Assembly: GCA_025938935.1 (NCBI GenBank)
Contig: JAPCWB010000001.1
Coordinates: 2,170,001 to 2,234,000 of the forward strand
Source of the DNA: Novosphingobium sp. MW5
GTDB lineage: Bacteria; Pseudomonadota; Alphaproteobacteria; Sphingomonadales; Sphingomonadaceae
DNA length: 64,000 nucleotides
Direction of reading: 5' to 3'
The notes beneath the pieces are model-generated. The model was not told the origin of the DNA. It saw only the letters and a list, made by a program, of their open reading frames with translations, and did not search any database. The first letter of the stretch is position 1. Every line of letters starts with the position of its first letter. This document shows positions 45,640 to 54,470 of this stretch, in pieces. A program made the position numbers and the translations under genes.

Positions 45640-46388
45640 AGGCTTTGTCCGTCATCGATGGTAAAGGTGCTGCCGGCCACCTGCCGGCTGCGGTCGGACA
45701 GGAGATAGACCAGCATGTCGTCAAGCGCATCGCTTTCCAGCAAGCGGCGGCGGTGCAGCCCCTCTATGTCCGCCTTGCCGCGCTCGCTGGCGAACCACTC
45801 GGCGTTGATTTCGCTCGGCATCCAACCGGGCTGCAGGCAATTGACGTTGATTCCCTGCCGCACCCATTCGCGGGCGAACTGGCGGGTGAGGTGAGCGATT
45901 CCCGCCTTGGTCGCGGCATACATGGCATCGCCTGTGCCGTTCTGCTGCGCGGTGATAGAGCCGATCAGGACGATGCGTCCGCGCCCCGTGTCGCGAGAAC
46001 CGGCGGCGATCATCCGCCGGGCCCCTTCGCGCGCAGCCAGATAGGTGCCAAGCAGGTTGGTATCGATCACTTGCCGCAGGCCCTGCTCTGGCACGTCAGT
46101 CGAACGTCCGCCGGTGCCAACCCCGGCATTGCAGACAACTCCATCTACTGAACCGAAATGCGCCACTGCCGCGTCGAAAGCCGCGATCACGCTGCCTTCA
46201 TCGGTTACATCGAGCGGCACGGCCAGCGCCTGCTCGCCGATCTCTGAAGCCAGCGCCTTGACCCGGTCGACACGCCGCGCACCGAGCACGACCTTGCCGC
46301 CCGCCGCCGCAACCACAAGCGCAAAGCCGGCGCCCAGTCCGGCGGAGGCCCCGGCGATCAGTACCGTGCGTCCGGCAAGATCGGTCAT
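45636..46388 (-). CDS. SDR family oxidoreductase
   Basis: The 250-residue classical SDR has 'VLIAGASAGLGAGFALVVAA', 'VDGVVCNAGVGTGGRSTDVP' and the catalytic pair in 'GTGDAMYAATKAGIAHL' (YxxxK). It should interconvert a secondary alcohol and a ketone with NAD(P). It lies 13 bases after the Rieske oxygenase stop and overlaps the next CoA-transferase by 4 bases, so it could oxidise a diol or alcohol made by the oxygenase. Confidence 0.9.
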   Translation of the reverse strand: MTDLAGRTVLIAGASAGLGAGFALVVAAAGGKVVLGARRVDRVKALASEIGEQALAVPLDVTDEGSVIAAFDAAVAHFGSVDGVVCNAGVGTGGRSTDVPEQGLRQVIDTNLLGTYLAAREGARRMIAAGSRDTGRGRIVLIGSITAQQNGTGDAMYAATKAGIAHLTRQFAREWVRQGINVNCLQPGWMPSEINAEWFASERGKADIEGLHRRRLLESDALDDMLVYLLSDRSRQVAGSTFTIDDGQSL

Positions 46389-46401
46389 GTATCCGCCTGT
46401 C

Positions 46402-47811
46402 TCAGCGGCTTGGCAGCTTTGGCGTCATGGCGACGTACTTGTCGATGGCGCGCTCGAAATGGCGGATGCGGATTTCCCGGTAATTGCCCAGTGTCAGCCC
46501 GGATTTGGCCGAAGCCTCCAGCCCTTCCTGCTGCGCGTAGAGGTTGTCGGTATCCTGATCGAGGATCTTGCCAAAGCCCGGGTCCATTCCCTCCGCTTCG
46601 GCAAACGACTGATCGTCACGCAGGATGATCGGTTCGGCCGGATCGGGCCGGGGGCCGTCCTTGGGCACGGGGCGCATGAACATCACTTCGTAGATGCAGC
46701 GGCGGTGGTCCTTCGGGTCGGGGCGGAAGCGATAGACCATGGGCAGCGAAATTCCCGGGAACAGGTAGGTGTTCGGAAAGATCGTGTAGCTGAAGCAGTC
46801 GAGCAGTTCGGAATCAGACACGTTCGACAGGTCGCTGTTTGTGGCCGCCTCAAACATGCCGCGGAACATGTCCGCCATGGCCTGCCGCGCAGTGCCGTCG
46901 CCGACCATCGGGCGGTCGTCCGAAAGGACCGAGCTGTCGCCGATGGTGAACTGGTCGAGGATTTGCTGCTCGGTAAACTTGCCTTCAAGGTGCGGGCTCA
47001 GCACGCCGAGGCACGAGATGAAGCGGTTCACATGCTCGCCGTAAACATCGTACTGCGAATTGGCGTCGGCGTTCGATGGCGCGACCTGAGGGTGGGTGTC
47101 GAGCACATGGTAGGCTTCCATGAAGGCCTCCACGGTCAGCTTCCAGTTGGCCGGATAGCTCTTCTGCACGTGGCAGTAGATGTAGCGGTCTTCGAGCTTC
47201 CATGCCTCGATGTGCTCGACCGCCTTGGCGCCGAGATAGTCGCGCAAGCCGGGGGCATCGGCATCCATGTTGATCCACACAAAGCCGCCCAGCGTTTCCA
47301 CGCGGGCTTCGGGCAGGGTCAGCTTGTCCTGATCGACATGGGGGAAGTCCCGGGGGCAGAGCACCTTCTTGTTGGTGCCGTCGAGATTCCACGTCCAACC
47401 GTGGAACGGGCACTTGATGTCCGCGGCATAGCCCGCGGTGCCCGAAGGCTTCAGCTTGGTTCCGCGGTGCAGGCAGGCGTTGAAGTGCGCCTTGATCGAG
47501 CCATCGTCGGTGCGGGTGACGATGAAGGAATAGGGGCCGATATCGTAAACGTAATAGTCGCCGGCTTCGGGAATGTGTTCTTCGCGGCAGGCAAACTGCC
47601 AGGTGCGGGTCCACATCGATTCCATTTCGCGCCGGGCGAAATCGGCGCTGATGTAGCGATCCTTGGAAATGTCCTCGCTGCCCAGGTATTCGTAGCTTTC
47701 GCTGCGCACCCATTCGGGGGCGGCAACCTTGTCGGCGGCGATGATTTCCTGCGTGGAGATCGCCGGGCAGCGGGCTTCGCCGGGTTGGAGCTTGCCGGTT
47801 TCGACGTTCAT
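46402..47811 (-). CDS. Rieske non-heme iron ring-hydroxylating oxygenase, alpha subunit
   Basis: The 469-residue protein has the Rieske cluster ligands as CLH (Cys113, His115) in 'AHFNACLHRGTKLKPSG' and CPFH (Cys134, His137) in 'DIKCPFHGWTW'. The mononuclear iron site is indicated by 'LTVEAFMEAYHVLDTHPQ' (His235, His240). It would hydroxylate an aromatic or alicyclic ring with O2. No small beta subunit is adjacent, so it is probably an alpha-only oxygenase; the 2Fe-2S ferredoxin nearby could supply electrons. ATG with AAAGGAACG upstream. It heads the minus-strand operon. Confidence 0.94.
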   Translation of the reverse strand: MNVETGKLQPGEARCPAISTQEIIAADKVAAPEWVRSESYEYLGSEDISKDRYISADFARREMESMWTRTWQFACREEHIPEAGDYYVYDIGPYSFIVTRTDDGSIKAHFNACLHRGTKLKPSGTAGYAADIKCPFHGWTWNLDGTNKKVLCPRDFPHVDQDKLTLPEARVETLGGFVWINMDADAPGLRDYLGAKAVEHIEAWKLEDRYIYCHVQKSYPANWKLTVEAFMEAYHVLDTHPQVAPSNADANSQYDVYGEHVNRFISCLGVLSPHLEGKFTEQQILDQFTIGDSSVLSDDRPMVGDGTARQAMADMFRGMFEAATNSDLSNVSDSELLDCFSYTIFPNTYLFPGISLPMVYRFRPDPKDHRRCIYEVMFMRPVPKDGPRPDPAEPIILRDDQSFAEAEGMDPGFGKILDQDTDNLYAQQEGLEASAKSGLTLGNYREIRIRHFERAIDKYVAMTPKLPSR

Positions 47812-47855
47812 GGGGCTCGTTCCTTTGTGGGTCGTTCGGCGACCGGGGATGCGGA

Positions 47856-49088
47856 TCAGTTGGGCGACTTGTGCAGCGCGCCGTCCTTCATGACCATGAC
47901 CACGCGCGCATTGTCTGCGAGTATGGATAGGTCAGCGAGAACGTCGCCATCGACGAGGATCATGTCGGCCAGCTTGCCCGCCTCGATCGTGCCGAGCGAG
48001 CCACCGTCCATCATGGCAAGGCCGCCGTTGCGGGTGGCGCAGATCAGGGCTTCGGCCGGGCTGTAGCCATAGTAATCGACGAAGAGCTGCACGTCCCGCG
48101 CATTGGTCCCCTGAGGGTTCCACGCGAGCCCATAGTCGCCGCCGATCAGGTGCCTGATGCCGCGTTTGCGCAGTTCGGTGTGGGTGGCGATCGAGGCTTC
48201 GACGAGGGCGGGGATGCCCATGTAATCCGCCGTTCCCTTGGGCAGCCATGGCTCGCCATGATGAATCATCGAATGGAACAGGCCGATCGATGGCGCGACG
48301 AAGATGCGGTCCTTTGCCTCCTCGCAAAGGTCGAGCATTTCCTCGTCATGGAATTCGGCGTGGAGGATGCCGGTCACCCCTGCGCGGACGCAATGCTTGA
48401 CGCTTTCCGCAGAGCGCGCGTGGGCGTTGACCTTCTTGCCGAACCCGCGCGCTGTATCGACCGCCATCTTGACTTCCTCGAAGCTCATCGGCGTGCAGTC
48501 GGCAGGGGCGGTGGGGTAGAAAGGATCGCCCGAGACATCGAGCTTGATGTTGTCGCAACCTTCGCGGCAGGCGATCCGCACGGCGCGGCGCATTTCCTCG
48601 GGGCCGGTGATGATCTGCGAAATGCCGTCCTTGTGGGCGTGTTCGCGGCTTTCGTCGCCAATCGAGCCGATGACGGTGATTTCGAGGCTGCCGGCGCGGA
48701 TGCGCGGGCCCGGGATCTTGCCAGCATTGACCGCATCGCGGATCGCGACGCCCAGCCGCAGCTTGGCTTCCGAGGCCCCATAGGCACTGGTAAAGCCCGC
48801 ATCGAGCAGCTTGCGCGCGCCTTCCATGGTGATCAGCGTGTGGGCCTCAGGCGAGGGGGCGATGATCTGGTCCGTGGTCGCGGCATCGCCGAACGAGAGG
48901 TGGGCGTGCCCTTCGACCATGCCTGGCATCAGGAATTTGCCCGAGGCATCGATTACCATGTCCGCTGAAGGAGCTTCGCCCTCCGTGACGGCGCTGATCG
49001 AATTGCCGTCCACCAGCACGTGGCCCTGGAACGGCGCCCTGCCGGTGGCATCGAAGATGGTGGCGTTGATAATGGCAGTCGTGGCCAC
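47856..49088 (-). CDS. Metal-dependent amidohydrolase (imidazolonepropionase-like)
   Basis: The 410-residue protein has 'MVEGHAHLSFGDAATTDQII' with the HxH metal ligands, 'KKVNAHARSAESVKHCVRAG', and a late aspartate in 'RGIRHLIGGDYGLAWNPQG'. It belongs to the broad amidohydrolase group near imidazolonepropionase and prolidase-type proteins. Characterised relatives hydrolyse cyclic amides or peptides; a lactone or lactam ring-opening role here would be inference. The start is GTG, preceded by GAGAGGGACC. It is divergent from the ferredoxin gene and upstream of the Rieske gene by 44 bases on the same strand. Confidence 0.88.
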   Translation of the reverse strand: MATTAIINATIFDATGRAPFQGHVLVDGNSISAVTEGEAPSADMVIDASGKFLMPGMVEGHAHLSFGDAATTDQIIAPSPEAHTLITMEGARKLLDAGFTSAYGASEAKLRLGVAIRDAVNAGKIPGPRIRAGSLEITVIGSIGDESREHAHKDGISQIITGPEEMRRAVRIACREGCDNIKLDVSGDPFYPTAPADCTPMSFEEVKMAVDTARGFGKKVNAHARSAESVKHCVRAGVTGILHAEFHDEEMLDLCEEAKDRIFVAPSIGLFHSMIHHGEPWLPKGTADYMGIPALVEASIATHTELRKRGIRHLIGGDYGLAWNPQGTNARDVQLFVDYYGYSPAEALICATRNGGLAMMDGGSLGTIEAGKLADMILVDGDVLADLSILADNARVVMVMKDGALHKSPN

Positions 49089-49277
49089 TGGCGGTCCCTC
49101 TCAGTTCGGCACACGGGCGTGCTTCTCAAGAGGAAAGGATAGGCGCAGCACCGTCCGCGCCAAATGACTGAAAGGGCAGTGGCCATTTGCCTTGTCGGCT
49201 AGCAGGCGGGCAGTCCTTGCCTGAATCGCGGCGCTGCGCCACTCAAGGCACGTCGCACTGGGAGAGAGTGGAGCACA

Positions 49278-49604
49278 ATGGGCAGCCTGAAAGTTACAAT
49301 CACCGACGTGAAGGGTGAAAGGCGCACCTTCGACAATGTCGAAGAGGGCCTGAGCCTGATGGAAGTCGCCAAGGCCAACGGCGTCGAGGGGATTTTCGGT
49401 GACTGCGGCGGCGGCTGCTCCTGCGCGACCTGCCACGTCTATGTCGCGGCCGAATGGATGGAAAAGGTGGGCCAGCCTGACGACATCGAGATGGACATGC
49501 TCGACATGGCGGCCGAACCGCAGCCGAACAGCCGGCTATCCTGCCAGATCAAGTTGGCCCCTGAACTCGACGGAATCGAAGTGACCGTCGCACCCGCTGG
49601 CTGA
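49278..49604 (+). CDS. 2Fe-2S ferredoxin (adrenodoxin/putidaredoxin type)
   Basis: The 108-residue electron carrier has cluster cysteines at 43, 49, 52 and 89 in the C-x5-C-x2-C...C pattern ('FGDCGGGCSCATCHVYV', then 'LSCQIKLAPELDGIEV'). Such ferredoxins feed bacterial P450s. A P450 gene follows on the same strand after 105 bases, so it is the likely partner; it could also serve the P450 at 30020 or the Rieske oxygenase. No ferredoxin reductase is found in the window. Confidence 0.95.
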   Translation: MGSLKVTITDVKGERRTFDNVEEGLSLMEVAKANGVEGIFGDCGGGCSCATCHVYVAAEWMEKVGQPDDIEMDMLDMAAEPQPNSRLSCQIKLAPELDGIEVTVAPAG

Positions 49605-49615
49605 TGCGACCTTGG

Positions 49616-49635
49616 GCTTGCCGAAAGGGGCAAGC
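49616..49635 (+). terminator. Hairpin after ferredoxin gene
   Basis: GCTTGCC pairs with GGCAAGC around GAAAGG, 12 bases after the stop codon. There is no clear T-run, so this may attenuate rather than end transcription into the P450 gene. Confidence 0.5.
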
Positions 49636-49709
49636 GCACATTCGACCAAGGCTATGGCCGCGCCTCTGGCACCAAGGCATTGTGCCGGCAGCACCTGGGA
49701 CAGGATAGA

Positions 49710-51008
49710 ATGATGGAAACGCAAGAGCTGACAGCCTCTGACAGGCAACTGATCGAATGCGGCACGCTCGCCGATCACGCCATTCAGGCGCATCCCAACC
49801 AATTCTACGCGGCTCTGCGCCATGGCGATCCGGTTCACTACGATCCGAAGCTCGATTCCTGGCTGATCACCCGGCACGAGGATATCCTGTTCGTCCAGTC
49901 CGATCCGATCAGCTTCTCGGTCAACAAGGGCTACCATACGCAGCAGGCGCGCGGCATGCAGGCCGAGTTCCAGGAAATCCTGCGAACCGAGGGTGGCGGC
50001 TATTTCCCCGATGCGATCATGTCGGACCCACCCTATCACACGCGCATCCGCAAGCTGATGGAGAACGCCTTTACCGCGCACCGCGTGAAGGAGCTGGAAC
50101 CGCGCATAACGGCGGTCGTCCGCGACCTTCTGGAAAGCGTTGCGGACAAGGGCAGCGCCGATGCGGTGAAGGAGATCGCGGTTCCGTTGACGATCCGGGT
50201 GATCGTCGAGCAACTCGGCCTCGATCACGGCATGGAAGAGCAGATCAGCCGCTGGTCCGTGGCCGTCACCGCCCAGATCGGCCGCATGCAGAACCGCGAG
50301 CAGATGCTGGAGAATGCCCGCCAGATTTGCGATCTTCAGCATTACATCATCGGCAAGATGAAGGAGCGTCAGGCGAACCGGGGCGAGGACATGATCTCTG
50401 ACATGGTCCACGCCGAATTGCCCAATCCGGACGGCACGACTGACCGGCTGACCTTCGAGGAAGCCGTCAGCCTGATCCGCGCAACGCTGATCGCGGGGAA
50501 CGACACGACGGCGACGGCGATCGGAAACCTGTTCTACCTGATCACCACGCGCGAAGGCTTTGCTGACCTGATGAAGGAGGTTGTCGAAGACGACCGCAAG
50601 CTGACCCGCTTCGTCGAGGAGCTGCTGCGCATCGAACCCCCGGTCCGCGCGCTTTCACGCATGACGACGAAGGAAGTGGTTGTTGGGGGGACGACGATCC
50701 CGGAAGGCGCCCACCTGCTGCTGGTCTATGCTTCCGGCAACGATGACGAGACCGTGTTCCCCGATCCGCGCAAGTTCGATATCGACCGGCCCAACATCGC
50801 CCGCCACGTCGCGTTCGGCGGCGGTCCGCACCGCTGTGTTGGGCTGGCGCTGGCGCGCATGGAGGTAAAGGTCATGGCGCGCGAGATTGTCCGGCACCTC
50901 GACAGCATCAAGCTGACGATCCCGGTGGAAGACATCCGCTATGTTCCGACCGTAGCCACGCGCACGATCGAAAGCCTGCCGATCACTTTTTCCAGGCGAG
51001 CAGGCTGA
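49710..51008 (+). CDS. Cytochrome P450
   Basis: The 432-residue P450 has I-helix 'RATLIAGNDTTATAIGNLFY' (AGxDTT), K-helix ExxR as ELLR in 'FVEELLRIEPPVRALSRM', and the heme loop 'VAFGGGPHRCVGLALARMEV' with the axial cysteine at about 376. The features are canonical, unlike the first P450, which has GGLDTV. It should hydroxylate a hydrophobic compound with electrons from the nearby ferredoxin. The chosen ATG is one of two adjacent ATGs following CAGGATAGA. The SDR gene overlaps its stop by one base. Confidence 0.95.
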   Translation: MMETQELTASDRQLIECGTLADHAIQAHPNQFYAALRHGDPVHYDPKLDSWLITRHEDILFVQSDPISFSVNKGYHTQQARGMQAEFQEILRTEGGGYFPDAIMSDPPYHTRIRKLMENAFTAHRVKELEPRITAVVRDLLESVADKGSADAVKEIAVPLTIRVIVEQLGLDHGMEEQISRWSVAVTAQIGRMQNREQMLENARQICDLQHYIIGKMKERQANRGEDMISDMVHAELPNPDGTTDRLTFEEAVSLIRATLIAGNDTTATAIGNLFYLITTREGFADLMKEVVEDDRKLTRFVEELLRIEPPVRALSRMTTKEVVVGGTTIPEGAHLLLVYASGNDDETVFPDPRKFDIDRPNIARHVAFGGGPHRCVGLALARMEVKVMAREIVRHLDSIKLTIPVEDIRYVPTVATRTIESLPITFSRRAG

Positions 51009-51838
51009 TGGCCGAATTGACTGGCAAGGTCGCAGTCATCACGGGCGGCGCATCCGGCATCGGCCGCGCATCGGTCGAGCTTTTCGTTGCCGAGGGTGCG
51101 AAGGTGGTGATTGCCGACATGGATGAGGCAGCGGGCCAGGGACTGGCCGAAGGCCTTGGCGAAAGTGCCGTGTTCATCCGCACCGATGTATCGGACCGGG
51201 ATCAGGTACAGGCGGCTGTCGATCTGGCCGTCTCGCACTTCGGCGGCCTGCATATCATGTTCAACAATGCCGGAATGTCGTGCGGCGCCTATCCCGACTT
51301 CATCGATGACAGGCTGGATGATTTTGACCGTGTCATGCGCGTCAACGTGCTGGGGCCCATGCTCGGCACCCAGATCGCTGCGCGGCATATGAAGGACCAT
51401 GGCGGCGGCGTGATCCTGCAGAATTCATCGATAGCCGGCATGCTCGCCGGTCATGCGATGATGACCTACCGGGCGTCCAAGGCGGCGCTCAACCAGTTCA
51501 GCAAGTCAGCGGCGATCGATCTTGGTCGCTATGGCATTCGCGTGAATTGCCTCGTTCCCGGCCATATCCGGACGCAGCTTTCGTCGTTCCAGCAAGGCGC
51601 GGCGAGCGACAAGCTGGCGGCGCTCGATCAGGAGATCGATGCGGTTTACCTGTCCAACCAGATCCTCAAGCGGCGGGGCGAGCCTGAGGACTGCGCGCAG
51701 GCCGCGCTGTTCCTCGCCAGCGACCGGGCGCGGCAGATCACCGGGATCCTGATGCCGGTCGAAGCCGGGGTGACCGCGGGCGATCCGGTGAACCACCTCG
51801 CCGACATCATGGACGCGCGCAGCCGGATCCTCGGCTGA
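51008..51838 (+). CDS. SDR family oxidoreductase
   Basis: The 276-residue SDR has 'VAVITGGASGIGRASVELFV', 'LHIMFNNAGMSCGAYPDF' and the catalytic 'AMMTYRASKAALNQFSKS' (YxxxK). It overlaps the P450 stop by one base, so alcohol products of the P450 could be oxidised here. The protein ends in a longer C-terminal tail ('HLADIMDARSRILG') than most classical SDRs. It is followed 64 bases later by a frameshifted protein of unknown function. Confidence 0.9.
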   Translation: MAELTGKVAVITGGASGIGRASVELFVAEGAKVVIADMDEAAGQGLAEGLGESAVFIRTDVSDRDQVQAAVDLAVSHFGGLHIMFNNAGMSCGAYPDFIDDRLDDFDRVMRVNVLGPMLGTQIAARHMKDHGGGVILQNSSIAGMLAGHAMMTYRASKAALNQFSKSAAIDLGRYGIRVNCLVPGHIRTQLSSFQQGAASDKLAALDQEIDAVYLSNQILKRRGEPEDCAQAALFLASDRARQITGILMPVEAGVTAGDPVNHLADIMDARSRILG

Positions 51839-51902
51839 GGCATCGCCGCAGCGGCTTGCTCCGCGCCGCCTTTGCGGCACGATGCGCGGCAGGAGAATTG
51901 CC

Positions 51903-52978
51903 ATGACCGACTGGACCGGCGGCCTGCCGATCGACATTGACTACATGTTCCGTGCTCGGCCTGCCGACCCGGAAATGCGGGAAAGTGCCTCGGTCTGGAT
52001 CTTCGAGGAGAACGGGAAGTTCGCCCTGCCTCGGGTGGGTATCGAGGCGCAGGGCGCGGTGTGGGATACGCACCGTTATGACATGAACGTCGCCTTCGCC
52101 GATGGCCGGGTGCTGCGTGAAAGCGCGGTGGGTCGCTCACAATCCCCGATTGGGCCCAGCGGCAGGCCTGACACGTTGGGCTCTGACGGGCTGACCTTCA
52201 GCTGCATCGAGCCCTTCCGCCGCTGGACCGTCTCCTATGAAGGCGAGGCATGGGAAGGGACGGTCGAAGAGCAGATCCGCGGCGAGTTCGGCGCCTACGC
52301 CGATCTGGGCCGCTCCAAGGGGCTTGAGGGCAGGGCGCGTGTGCCAGTCTCATGGGAAGTGGACCTCGAAATGGTCACACCCGCCTGGGTGCAGGACTAC
52401 CGCGAGGAGAAGCTCGCCGGCATGAGCGAGCGCGAGCGTGCCGACGCCGGGTCAATGGGCTATGGCTGGCGGGTGGAGCACTGCTTTCGCGGCAGCGGCG
52501 ACCTGAACGTCGGCGGGGAGCGTCAGTCCTTCAACTGCCTTGGCAGCCGCATCCGTCGCCAGTCGGTTCGGCCCATGGGTGCGTTTCGCGGGCACGCCTG
52601 GATGGAAGCGGTGTTCCCGGATGGCCGCGCCTTCGGCTTCATCACCTATCCCCCCTACCCGGCGAGGATCCGGAAGATACCTACAACAATGCCTATTTCT
52701 GGACTGGGGAGAAGTTCCTGGCCGGAAAGGTGCGCAATGCCCCGTTCCTCCGCCGTGTGATGCCTCGCGGGGATGACGTGTCCTGCGTGATCGAAACGGC
52801 AGAGGGCTCCTTCGCGATTACCGGCGAAACGGTGAACGCCACATTCCACATGGGTAACCCGGGAGTGAACGGGTTCAACAACCAGCAGGGCGGGGTGAAA
52901 TTCACCCTCGACGGACAGACGACCTATGGAATGATAGAGAGGTCGTCGCCCGCCGAGTTATGTACGGTTATTCTCTAA
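51903..52978 (+). pseudogene. Protein of unknown function with a frameshift
   Basis: The frame starts MTDWTGGLPIDIDYMFRARP after AGGAGAA and is coding-like to 'AFGFITYPPYP'. From there the sequence continues in the -1 frame with 'GEDPEDTYNNAYFWTGEKF' to a stop. Restoring one C in the CCCCCC/CCC stretch near 52655-52665 gives one protein of 358 residues. The text, with many Trp, Tyr and Phe in beta-strand-like pattern, resembles lipocalin-like or CrtC-like hydratases, but I do not identify it firmly. It follows the P450-SDR pair and may modify a hydroxylated product. Confidence 0.65.
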
Positions 52979-52982
52979 AGGA

Positions 52983-53750
52983 TCAGGCCGAGCCCATGTA
53001 GCGGCCGCCGTTCACGCTGATCGTCTGGCCGGTCATGTAACCGCCCTCTTCCGAGCAGAGGAAGGCGGCGGCGGCGGCGATGTCTTCACCCGTGCCGATG
53101 CGCTTTACCGGCAGGGCCGCGCCATAGGCCTCGACCGCGCCGGGCTGCTGCATGATCTCGGCACCGCGCAGCATCGGGGTATCGATCGAGCCCGGCGGGA
53201 TCATGTTGGCCGTGATGCCATGCTCTCCCAGCGCCATGGCGAGGCACTTGGTGAGGCCGAGGAGGCCGCCCTTGGAGCTGGTGTAATGCGTCTGCAGCGC
53301 CGAGCCCGACTGCACCGACGACGAGGTGATATTGACGATGCGGCCCCACTTCGCCTCGATCATGTCGGGCACGCATTCCTGTGTGACGAGGAATGGGCCA
53401 ACGAGATTGACCTTGAGCACCTTCATCAGCAGCTCTTCACTGATGTCGAGGAAGTCGTTGAACGGGGCGATGCCGGCATTGTTGATCAGGATGGCGATCT
53501 TGCCGAGTTCAGCGCGGGTGCGGTCGGCGGCAGCCTTGATCGCTGCCTTGTCCGAACAGTCCACCGTAACGGCAATGGCGGTGCCGCCGGCCTCACGGAC
53601 GAGGCGCGCGGTTTCCTCGGCACCTTCGCCGTTGATGTCCCAGATGGCGATCTTTGCCTCGTCTTCGGCAAGGCGCAGGGCCATCGAACGGCCCATTCCA
53701 GAGCCGGCACCAGTGATCACGGCCACGCGGCCACCAAGCGAACGAGTCAT
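52983..53750 (-). CDS. SDR family oxidoreductase
   Basis: The 255-residue SDR carries 'VAVITGAGSGMGRSMALRLA', 'IAILINNAGIAPFNDFLDIS' and the catalytic 'QTHYTSSKGGLLGLTKCL' (YxxxK), and ends with the typical 'GYMTGQTISVNGGRYMGSA'. It ends 4 bases from the convergent frameshifted gene. Upstream lies a perfect hairpin and the flavin reductase gene on the same strand. The substrate is unknown; SDRs with this ending are often 3-hydroxyacyl or alcohol dehydrogenases. Confidence 0.9.
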   Translation of the reverse strand: MTRSLGGRVAVITGAGSGMGRSMALRLAEDEAKIAIWDINGEGAEETARLVREAGGTAIAVTVDCSDKAAIKAAADRTRAELGKIAILINNAGIAPFNDFLDISEELLMKVLKVNLVGPFLVTQECVPDMIEAKWGRIVNITSSSVQSGSALQTHYTSSKGGLLGLTKCLAMALGEHGITANMIPPGSIDTPMLRGAEIMQQPGAVEAYGAALPVKRIGTGEDIAAAAAFLCSEEGGYMTGQTISVNGGRYMGSA

Positions 53751-53809
53751 GAAAAAGCTCTCCCGTGCCAGATGATCCGGCGTTGCTGAACGGCTGTACA
53801 GCAGCGGGT

Positions 53810-53829
53810 GGCGGCTTAGTCAAGCCGCC
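53810..53829 (-). terminator. Hairpin between flavin reductase and SDR genes
   Basis: GGCGGCTT pairs perfectly with AAGCCGCC around a 4-base loop, 9 bases after the flavin reductase stop codon. There is no T-run, so it may protect or attenuate the transcript before the SDR gene. Confidence 0.5.
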
Positions 53830-53838
53830 ATGGCGGTA

Positions 53839-54333
53839 TCAGGGGTTGGGCGAGAACCCGCCGTAAGAGCCCTTGTGAAAGAGCATCGGATCCGCATCGC
53901 GGTGCGTTTCAAGGTTCACCACAAGCCCTGTCACGAACCAGTGGTCGCCTGCTTCTTGGACTGCGTGAAGGCTGCATTCGACCGAAACCATGGTGCCTTC
54001 GAGCACCGGGAGACCATGATCGGAAAGCACGTAGTCGACGCCAGCGAACTTGTCCGATCCCGACTTGGCGAGCTGCGCACAGAGCAGCAATTGATCGCGC
54101 GCTAGCACATTGACGCAGAAGTGCCCTGCTTGTTCGATCTGCAGCCAGGTCGACGATCGCTTGTCCGGCAGGAACCCCACGAGCGGCGGATCGAGTGATA
54201 CCGAGGTAAAGGTGCCCACAACCATGCCAATCGGTGCGCCGCCTTCCCCGACAGCGGTGATCACCGCCACTCCGGTAGGGTAATTGCCCAGCACCTTGCG
54301 GAACACCGCAGGATCAATCGCCGTTTCGTCCAT
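53839..54333 (-). CDS. Flavin reductase (HpaC/HsaB-like domain)
   Basis: The 164-residue flavin reductase has 'FRKVLGNYPTGVAVITAVGE', 'IGMVVGTFTSVSLDPPLVGF' and 'GHFCVNVLARDQLLLCAQLA' as the FMN-binding split-barrel core, and ends with 'LFHKGSYGGFSPNP'. Such proteins supply reduced flavin to two-component monooxygenases such as HsaA. The partner may be the luciferase-like enzyme at 42337-43257, although the two are not adjacent. The ATG with ACAAGGC upstream is preferred over one 18 codons earlier. It is divergent from the thioredoxin-reductase-like gene. Confidence 0.9.
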   Translation of the reverse strand: MDETAIDPAVFRKVLGNYPTGVAVITAVGEGGAPIGMVVGTFTSVSLDPPLVGFLPDKRSSTWLQIEQAGHFCVNVLARDQLLLCAQLAKSGSDKFAGVDYVLSDHGLPVLEGTMVSVECSLHAVQEAGDHWFVTGLVVNLETHRDADPMLFHKGSYGGFSPNP

Positions 54334-54470
54334 GCCTTGTCGCTTCTCCGTTGTCGGGTCCATGCCGGATGACGGAGAAATAGGCAACGCTGCCTCGTCC
54401 GCTCACCGGACACTCTTGCGTTGGCAGCCAAGCTGTGCTGATCACCTGTTCAAACACGATGGGAGCAGAT

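Noticed and set aside
46045..48066. 673-codon open frame on the plus strand
   Set aside because: It mirrors the Rieske oxygenase with complete Rieske and iron ligands on the minus strand.
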